From Saussurea involucrata (Eukaryota > Streptophyta > Magnoliopsida > Asterales > Asteraceae): DNA of 64,000 nt. Of the stretch, positions 10,245 through 19,500 are shown one piece after another. Location of the stretch: assembly GCA_033807775.1 (NCBI GenBank), contig CM066317.1, positions 13,589,370 to 13,653,369 on the forward strand. The letters are read 5' to 3'. Both the position numbers and the translations under genes were made by a program. Positions within the stretch are counted from its first letter, which is position 1. Every line of letters begins with the position of its first letter. Below the pieces are notes generated by a model, which was not told where the DNA came from, did no database searches, and was given only the letters and a program-made list of their open reading frames with translations.

Positions 10245-10440
10245 ATTAAATGCAGACCACCTTAATTTGTGTAAACCATCGATTTTATTGATTAATATAA
10301 TAAAAGTTGTTTCATATAATTATTTTCTTAATGAAAATATTTTATATAGTTTTGTTTTTTAATGTAAAAATGAAATTATTTCATATATTATCTTAAATTA
10401 GTGTCTTATAATGAATCTCAAATTATGATGTTTTCAAGTG
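10245..10440. mobile_element. Fragment of the GTAAACCATCGATT MITE family
   Basis: CAGACCACCTTAATTTGTG, GTAAACCATCGATTTTATTG and the repeated GTTTCATATA motifs match the left halves of the elements at 31928-32192 and 60151-60552. The right end is not recognisable, so this is a fragment. Confidence 0.5.
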
Positions 10441-10625
10441 ATTAAGCCCGATGTTGTTATTTGAAATCTTGTATGTGTATAGCAAAAATGTAAAGAAAAT
10501 TAAGGTTTGATCTTAACATGAATGAGTGGAAAATTATAGAGCGGAAGTCGGTATAGTATTTAGAGAAGGGTTTATTAAAAAACACTAGTTTCCACCTTTC
10601 TTTTCATATATAATAAATTAGTTAA

Positions 10626-11001
10626 GGGTGCGTTTGATACACTGGACATGACATAACAAAACAGGAATCACTGTTCCATATTTGGCAGAACTTTTATGTG
10701 GAACAGACAGGAACATAGTGGAACAGACCTATTTCACCCCCACCCCATGGAACAAGGTGGAACACACTTACGTTTTACCAATATAACCCCAAAATAAAGT
10801 CTAATACTCTTCTAAAACATCAAATACACGTTTTATTTTATATTTTATTCATTTTATTTATTGTATTTTATCTAATATTATATGTTATGTTCTGTTCAAT
10901 TCCGTCTACCAAACACTGAACAATTGTTCTGTTATGTCCTGTCCAGTTATGTCATGTCCCATCATATCATGTTCTATCATGTATGCGTACCAAACGCAAC
11001 C
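10626..11001. mobile_element. Tourist-type MITE, GGTGCGTTTGG family copy 1
   Basis: Ends GGGTGCGTTTGATAC and the inverse GTACCAAACGCAACC, flanked by TAA on both sides (10623-10625 and 11002-11004). The interior repeats GGAACAGAC/TGTTCTG and CATGACAT motifs. Confidence 0.8.
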
Positions 11002-11228
11002 TAAAAGTATATTATTAGTTATAAGTCATTATTTTTTCTTGATGAAAAAAACGATATTATAAATTTATAATTACTTGTAAAAGATGAACATGCTATATAA
11101 CTTAAAATGATCATTGGCTTAATAATATTCAAGTTAATGACAAATATCAGTTTATGTAAGATTATGCGTTCAATTTCATTAAACTTAAAGAAGATAAATG
11201 GGTATTTGTCCTATGTAACACAGTGTTA

Positions 11229-11507
11229 GAGCATATCCAACAGCTTCTCCAAAAAATTTCCAAAATGGGGAAGCAAAAGTCAAAATCCCCAAAAAAAATT
11301 ACACCCATCTCCAACAGATTTCTCATATTTGGAAAAACACTTGGTAATCATATTTGGAGTATTCTCCAAATTTGGAGAAAATTTTGGGGAAAATCCTATT
11401 ATCCCCATTTTGGGGAAACTTTTGGGGAAGCTGTTGGAGCTTATTTGTGTTCCAAAATCCCCATTTTCCCCATTTTCTCCAAAATGAGGAAGCTGTTGGA
11501 GATGCTC
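11229..11507. mobile_element. Tourist-type MITE (GAGCATCTCC family)
   Basis: Ends GAGCATATCCAACAGCTTC and the inverse GAAGCTGTTGGAGATGCTC, flanked by TTA on both sides (11226-11228 and 11508-11510). The interior is built from CCAAAATGGGGA-type inverted repeats. The open frames on it are translations of the repeat. Confidence 0.88.
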
Positions 11508-11869
11508 TTAGGGTTCAAAATGTGTTAAATAGAAGTTCATGGTCTAAATTGTAAATACCCTAAAAGGGGTATAAATAGTTTATTTTAAACATAGTTTAGG
11601 TTAATGTTTGTTTTAGCCTTACACGACTAATTGTAATTGCTCTCTACTTTTCAATACAATCAAGATAGCCGACGTTTGATTGATTCATCCATTCTATTTG
11701 ATTGTTGATTGTTCATGCACTAATCTAGGATCCACACTATGTACTATATATATATATACTGAAAAACTTATAAAAATTACTTTTAAGTTAAGATAATAAT
11801 AAAATATTCTATTTACTCACAAATTAAAGAAATGCCAAAAAGTTATTTATTGTTTCTTTGTATCAATTA

Positions 11870-12174
11870 GACGTTTACCTAATCACTTATCCGGGTAAGT
11901 GTTTACCGGTAAAATTCAACACTATAGATTACTTCCCGGGTAAGATTTTACTCCACCAAAATGAACTCGTATGCAACAATTTAGCCGGTAAGCGCTAACC
12001 GTGGTAAGAGTCGTCGCACTCACTTACCGGGTAAGACTCTCGGTCCTTGTTTTCGACTCTCGGTCCTTGCTTTTGCTCTTACCGGGTAAGATTCTTGATT
12101 CTTGACATATTCATCCGGTAAGCTAATGTGACTTAGTAAGCACTTACCCGGGTAAGCGTCTTGTAAACGGCCCC
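11870..12174. mobile_element. Tourist-type MITE, TTACCCGGTAA family copy 2
   Basis: Inverse orientation to copy 1. It is flanked by TTA at 11867-11869 and 12175-12177, and the right end is GTAAACGGCCCC. The left end, GACGTTTACC, is worn. It contains an internal duplication of the CTCTCGGTCCTTG block near 12040-12070. Confidence 0.85.
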
Positions 12175-12177
12175 TTA

Positions 12178-12690
12178 CTTCAAGCATTAAACTTGTGGAA
12201 CAAAAGAGAAGATGTGTCAATTTCTATAAATTTATAGGCTCAATACATTTTTATAAAACTTATAACCTATATAACCTCATAATTAAAATAATATGTCCCA
12301 CGTCATTTATAAATAGATTTTAGCATACGTTTTAGCACAATACTGAAACAAAAACATCTCAAAAACATCTGATTTAGCATAATTGTTGCAACATCTCTAG
12401 TTGATATGTTATTTTAGATATTTTATAGATTTGAGAAAAATTTGCTGCAACATATCTATTTGAGAAAATTTAACATACCCGTTGGAGATGCTATAAAACA
12501 TTTGTTTGGAAATAAAATTTAACAAAAAAATATTTTGGGGGCTTAAATGCAATAAGTACAAAGTTGTTGTGGTTAAATGCAAAGTGATGTAAACTCCAGG
12601 GTCTTTCCCGCCACAAGGAATTTGACCAACGGCTAACCGTTTTGAACGATCAATGTCCCTACAACACCTCTAGATTTTAGCCCCAAATTT
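12178..12690. other. Upstream region of the CNGC gene
   Basis: No gene. The stretch at about 12300-12490 looks like a diverged GAGCATCTCC-type MITE (ACATCTCTAGTTG and GTTGGAGATGCT). The probable CNGC promoter lies between this and 12700. No TATA box is convincing enough to place. Confidence 0.4.
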
Positions 12691-12699
12691 CGACCCAAT

Positions 12700-12820
12700 T
12701 AGGCTCACATCTGTCTCTCGCGCGTGCGAAACCCTAGTTTTCCGTTTTCTTCCTTCGTCTTCGATCTTTTCAGAACGGAAATCATCTGGTAGAATGAAAG
12801 AATTGATCGATTTTTTTAAG
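12700..12820 (+). other. Probable 5'UTR exon of the CNGC gene
   Basis: The stretch after about 12700 is less AT-rich than its surroundings, has CT-rich leader-like sequence (TTTTCTTCCTTCG), and ends in a strong donor AAG|GTAAGT at 12820/12821. A good acceptor with a pyrimidine tract (TTTTCCTGTACTTTTTAG) lies at 13413, upstream of the CNGC start codon. An ATG at 12794 opens a short frame across this junction. The transcript start is not determined. Confidence 0.5.
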
Positions 12821-13418
12821 GTAAGTTCATTCCTTCAATTTGATCTAAAATGTTATATTGGTGTGTGTGTGTGTGTGATGGTGCTTATGCGTGTTCGATT
12901 TACCTTCATTGAGCTGTGAAATGAATCTGGAGATTTTTGTTGTGCGTGATCCGGATGTTCAAATTGCTGCCATCGTTTTTCAGAATTTATATTCGATAAT
13001 GGCTCCATGCTAATGTGTACAGACGATATCAATTGCTCGAGAGTCGAGATCCCCTTTTGTAATTTCAGTCATATGATTGAGATCGGTTTTCTGGTTGTTA
13101 CTCGAGATTTCGCGTTATGCAACAATGTATCATCTGATCATATGCATTAAGAAACCTTATTTTCTTTTATGATCTCCTCAGCTCCATGATTTATGTTAAT
13201 GTTACCTAGGTGAATTGAGCAAAAGTTCTAATACGTTGATTTGCCTGGTGCAAGATATGAATTAATGGCAAAAATTGTCGTTTGATTTCTCAAAATATAG
13301 AGCTATATGATTATGTGATTCTCGTATGTGTATGGATTGGTGATCGTTTGGTGAACAGAGTAAAGTATTGCTTCTTGTTTAATTTAAACTGGTGTTTTTC
13401 CTGTACTTTTTAGTGTTC

Positions 13419-13598
13419 ATGGTATCAGACACATTACAACTGCAAGTAGCAAACATTACAGAGAGATCGTGGTGGTATCAGTGGCAGTTGAAAGATTTTG
13501 AACGTCTTCTTAGAGTGGACGTTATCATGATCGGACCTTCTTTCTCACGCGTTCACTTCACAAAATGTTTGATTGTTGTTACAAGACAACATACATAG
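13419..13598 (+). other. Upstream ORF overlapping the CNGC start
   Basis: After the inferred acceptor at 13413, the first ATG (13419) opens a frame of 59 codons ending at 13598. That is 34 bases past the main start codon at 13565 and in another frame. If this leader is used, the upstream frame would lower translation of the channel. A second upstream frame, from 12794, would end shortly after the splice junction. This depends on the inferred splice. Confidence 0.3.
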
Positions 13599-16500
13599 GC
13601 GGCCAAAAAGAGAGGTTTGTAAGGTACAAGTAACTGAAGCACTATCTGTTAAGGTTTCATTTAGCAAAACTAGCTGAAAACTAACAGTTAGCTGATAAGC
13701 TAGCTGCTTGTTAATAAAGCTAGCCATGTTTGGTAAAACTAACTAGATGACAATGTAAAATGACCTAAATTGACCTATAAATTGAAAAGAAATATAAGGG
13801 GCTGAAAAAAGTGGAAAAAAAGAACTCTGATGAGAGTTTAAAAAAAGGTAGCTTATGGTTGCCAAAAATGTCCCAAGTATTTTGCAGTTTGTTTTAATAT
13901 TCTTCACGAACTTGGTGAAACTGGCACATAATTATTCTACATTTGGGATTCATTTCTATTTTAGGTTGGATGATCTGGATTGGAATTTGTCATATCCATC
14001 TAATACCGGTGCAATGAAAAGGTGTGGGTTCAACATAGAGGGAGTGCCCCCTCCTGGTCCTCCACGGCCTACTGCGTCTAAGTCGATAAAGTTAGGAATG
14101 AGAAGAGGGTCTGAAGGACTTATAAATCTTGGGCAGACTTTAAAAACTGGAGTCACCCGGGCAGTGTTCTCGGAAGATCTCAAAGTGTCCGAGAAAAAAA
14201 TAATCGATCCTCAAGACAAGAATCTATTGTTATGGAACAAGTTTTTGGTCTTATCTTGCATTCTTGCCGTATATGTGGATCCTTTGTTCTTCTACATACC
14301 TGTTTATCATAACAAGGAAAGATGCTTAAAAATACACAAAAGTTTAGCACACTCCATCACAACGGTGAGGACCATAGTTGATATTCTCTACCTTATCCGC
14401 ATTGGTCTCCAGTTTCGCACAGCATATATTGCTCCATCATCTCGAGTTTTTGGACGTGGCGAACTTGTAATAGATCCTGCACAAATAGCCAGGCGATATA
14501 TGCAACGTTATTTTATTGTTGACCTTCTTTCTGTGCTACCTTTACCACAGGTTGAAGTACATTGTTTGCACTCTTTCTTCTCTGCTTTCTTGATGTTAGT
14601 TATCACAAAAGCAGTGTCTTTTTTCGCCTATCTTGTGGGAGGAGGGAAGTGTTAAGAGTCTCACATTGGCTAAACTTGGACCATTTCTCCTCAATATATA
14701 TTCGAACCTCCATTGTCTCCTCAAGGGATCTTTTGGAGAGTAATTTAATGTGACTTAGTAAGCACTTACCCGGGTAAGCGCTTACCGGTAAAATTCAACA
14801 CCATCACACTTACCGGGTAAGATTTTAGTCCATCAAAACGGTATTGTACGCAACAATTTCCCTGTAAGCGCTAACCGTGGTAAGAGTCTTCACTCTCACT
14901 TACCGGGTAAGACTCTCGGTCCTTGCCTTAGCTCTTACCGGGTTAGATTCTTGGTCCTTGCCATATTCATCCGGTAAGGTAATGTGACTTGGTAAGCGCT
15001 TACCCGAGTAAGCGTTTGATAAACGACCCCTTAGTCTCACTTGGTATCAGAACCAAGGTCTACCACTTGTCTAGCCCCTCACCCATCTAACCCTCCTCTC
15101 GACACGCTGGGACAATCTGTGCCCATCTATCCTCCGTCAGAGGGGGCATGTTAAGAGTCCCTAAATATGTGTTGGAACCTGTTTTATCTCCCAAAAGGCT
15201 CTTTTTGGAGAGTACTCTAAGGGTCTTTTACAGATGATCTAATGGGGTTCCAAGATTGTTATTATGTTTTCCTTCTGATGTTATTTAATGGTCCTGTGCA
15301 GATTGTGGTCTGGAGGTTCCTTCACAGGTCAAAAGGTACAGGTGTGTTGGGCACAAAAAAGGCTTTACTGTGGATTGTAATTGTGCAATACATTCCTAGG
15401 TCCTTCCGTATCCTACCACTGTTTTCAGAGCTCAAAAAGACTGTGGGTGTCATTACTGAGACGGCCTGGGCCGGTGCAGCATATTATTTGGTTTGGTTTG
15501 TTCTTGCTGGCCATGTAAGTTTCTGTGAGCTCAAACCTATTACTTTTGGAATTTGATATAGATTGTTTTTGGGGTCTTCAGGAAACAACCTCTCGACCCT
15601 TGCGGGTAGAGGCAAATTATGCGTACATTTTACCCTCCAAAGACCCTGTCTCCATGTGGGATATACTAGATTTGTTTGGTTTCGTTTTTTACTAGTATTC
15701 AGCACCAATGTCAAGTTTTATCGTTACTAAGAGCATTTCCTACATGTTTTCTATAATTTCTCTAAAATAGAAAACCAAAAGTTAAAATTTCTAAAAAGAA
15801 TTAAATTTATCTCTAACAGATTCTCTGTTTTAGAGACTTTAACACAAGTTATTATAATATAATATTCTCTAATTTATCTTTACAATACACTTAAAAGAAA
15901 AACTTAATATAAAATGATAAAAATTCAATCTCATTGGTGGGATTGAATAAAATAATCATTTATCTCTCCCACCATCAAGTATTAGAGAATTCTCTAAACT
16001 TGGAAAATTTTCAAGTTTTCTATATTATAGAGAACAAGATAGCAAAGCTGTTGGAGAAGTTTAGAGAACAAAAACATGTTTTTTTTTCTATTTTAGAGAA
16101 GATGTTGGAGATGCTCTAATATACTAAAGAACTATGTTTTACTATAACCACAAGGGTTGTGGCGTAGTGGTTAAGGCCCTGGGGATGTGGTGGAATATCC
16201 CATCTGCAGGGTTCGAATCCAAACATACACAACAATTGTGGTCACTAAGGTTTAATCGGGGCTTGATGCCTTATAGTCATACTTTGCCAAGGATTAGTTT
16301 AGGCATAGCCTGGGACACCCTTCCAAAAAAAAAAAAAACTATGTTTTCTATTACAGTTGAAAGGGTACTAAATGAAGATAGAATTCATGTATACCAAATG
16401 TTATTTTGATGTTGAAACATCTGATACAAGTTATATTAACAGATTTTTGGGGCTTTCTGGTATCTGTTAGCTGTGGAACGTAAAAGTACATGCTGGGAGC

Positions 16501-19500
16501 TAACTTGTAAACAGGATGATAGATGTGAAATAGAATATCTCTACTGTGGGCATGCGGAGACGGAAGCCTACAAAGCTTGGATGAAAGTCAGCAAGGCCAC
16601 TCTTGATGAACACTGCCTTGAAAATGAGGCATATGGTGAATTTGATTACGGGATCTACTTACAAGCTGTGCAATCTCGAGTTGATTCATCCGAACATTTT
16701 CCGTCTAAATACTGCTATTGTTTGTGGTGGGGCTTGAGAAACCTGAGGTCAGTGAATTTTTTTTTTTATTACGTGAGAGTTCTGATTTAGGGGGAGGGGT
16801 GGCTAGTGACACTTATCTTATTTATGCATCTACTTGTGAGATCCTTTATGGTGCGTTTGGTGCGCAGACCGGATAGGATGGGACGGGACAAAAAGAAATA
16901 GTAATGCGTTTGGTATGACATGAGACTAAAACAAGGTGGGACAAGATGAGACTAAAATCCATTTTCATGGGACAAAATGAAGCATTTTTTGTTCCACAAA
17001 AAAAGGTGGAACAACATGGGACTAAGCATAAAATGACACATTTACCCTTCATTTTCAATTATATATTATATAAAAATTATTTTGCAAACATTTTTTGAAA
17101 ACGTTTTTTGCAAACATTTTTTGGAAAATTATATATTATATAAAATTACATAAATGTGATTTATATAATTTACTTTAATTTTGATGTATATAATAGTTTA
17201 TTATTTAATTGATTTTATGTTATTTATAATTATTACGTGATGAAAAATATTAATCTATATTCTAGGGCAATTTGGTCATTTTAACAGTTTTGTCCTGTCC
17301 TGTTCTAGTCGTACCAAACGCAGAACAGAAAATTAGTTCTGTCCCGTCCAGTCCTGTTCTGTCTTGTCCAGTTCTGTCATGTCCCATACAGTCTGCATAC
17401 CAAACGCTACCTTATTGTTTGTCAACCTTAGGGGTATTTGATTAGAGGTATTAAGCAGTCATTGATGAAATTGAATATAAAAGAAATTATTTGGTTGTAT
17501 CTAAGATAATGGGCTCATTCCCCTATAAAGTTAGGTTAGAGTTGGGTTCTGGTTAGAATGAAAGTTATGGCAAGAAAGGTAAGAGGGGATCTCTACCCTC
17601 AGATGCACATTAGGATGAGATGCACCAGATCAATTACCATATCAAGCGTGATTCATGGGTGGAGGTGAGATTAAAAGTGATCAAGAGTCCAGATTCCTTC
17701 TTACCTTCTCACCTTCTCACCTTAACTCTTCTTCTCACACGATCCTTTTCGCTGCTGCATCTTTAAAAAAGTGAAATTTGTATATCATGAATTCTTAATA
17801 TGGCTCGCTCATTTAATTTGGTTTTGTGCAATGACATTTGACAGTACACTCGGCCAGGGGCTCGAAACCAGCACCTATGCAAAAGAAATTATTTTCTCGA
17901 TCATAATCGCAATATCTGGGCTCATACTCTTTGCCCTTCTCATCGGAAACATGCAGGTATGATAATGAATGAAGCTCTTTATTCGTTATCACTTATGAGT
18001 CAAAAGTTACATCTAGAGGGTGTTTGGGAGTGCTTTTTTAGTCCAAAAGTGCTTTTGGCCAAAAGTGCTTATTGACTTATTGCTTTTGGAAAAGGAGTTT
18101 TTAAAAAAGTGTTTGGATTAGCTTTTGAGATAGAAAAATTCAATAAGTTATTTTTTAAAAAGTGTTTGACTTAGCTTATACATGTAAAATGACCAAAAAG
18201 GACATGCCTTGTTATTTAACCATTTTTCCTTATTTTTACATACAATTTTGTATACTTTTATCAAATTTTTAATACTTTACTACTTTTAACCTTTTTTAGA
18301 CAATATTTTTTTTAACAAATATTTTTTTTACAAACAAATAAAAAAATCACGTTTAGGATGAGGGTATTTCTGTAATTTTTTTTACAAACAAATATTTTTT
18401 GCAAGCTGATGATGAGAATCGTATGAGGGTATTTCTGTAATTTTGCTATCAAAAAGTCATTTTCCAATCCAAAAGTCAGGAATGTGTGACTTATCAAAAA
18501 TCACGTTTCTAGACAAACCCAAAAGCTGTTTTAAAAGCACTTTTGCATTTGCCAAACAAACTTTTTAACTTATTGACTTTTTGAAAAGCCAATAAGTCAA
18601 TAAGCAGATTTAAAAAGCACTCCCAAACACCCTCCTTGTATCACTGCAACAAATTTGTCTTTTAGGATGTCTAATGGGTCTTATTAAAGTACTTAATGAG
18701 ACTTTAATTTTATAGGACCATTTGTATACAGTGACTGTACAATAAGTTGTTAGGACGAAGTTGGACAACCTAACAGGACACAAGAAGTAAATTGTCGGGA
18801 TTATTCTGGACAAAGCTTGGGATACCCTTAAAAAGAAAAGTAAATTGTCATATTAGTCTTTTTATATGACATTTTTGAATAGTATCACGTATAACAAGTT
18901 TTATAAAATAGCTACACTTTTCAAATATGTCTTGTGAAAAAGGCTAGACTACACTTTTTGAGTCCTATAAGCCACTCGTGCCACCTTTTCGTTCCTCCGT
19001 TGTGTAAAAAATAATAGGTCATGAAAAATGTCACCGTATCATTTTGTTGTGTGCCACCATATATATTTTGAAACTACAATTAGGACACAAGTTTTCTTTG
19101 GTAGAGTTGGTTTGTAAGACTTTTCTTCCATCCCAGACCCAACTTTGAATTACGTTAGTGTCATTTTCTTAGTTTTAATTTATTATGTTTCTGGAAAAAA
19201 AATTGCAATAAAAGACTTGAACACATGATCTCACATAAGAAAAACAATGAACAAACCAACAGACCAATCATAATTTTGTGAAAAATATCCCTATATTTGT
19301 TTCTTAAAGTCAAATGGTGCCACTGCTAGAAAAGATTTCTGGGTCCGTCCCTGCCTTGGTGGGATATATTGGGTTCTTTTGGTTTATTAGTTGTCCAACT
19401 TCGTCTATAAAAATTGTTAGATCGCCTAAGTTTGTCCCAATCACTTATTGTAACGTCATTGTTTAGGACGCACAATTGTCCGTCTTGTAAACTTAATGTC

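Noticed and set aside
13855..14655. Single-exon reading of the first large CNGC exon with a start at about 13855
   Set aside because: The splice acceptor at 13964 joined to the exon at 13565-13623 gives the family N terminus; the stretch before 13965 is intron and the stretch after 14550 runs into a TRIM-like element.
18640..19460. CACTA transposon, from CACTGCAACAAA at 18641 and CACTGCTAGAAAAG at 19320
   Set aside because: Both ends point the same way and no inverted terminus or 3-base duplication was found.
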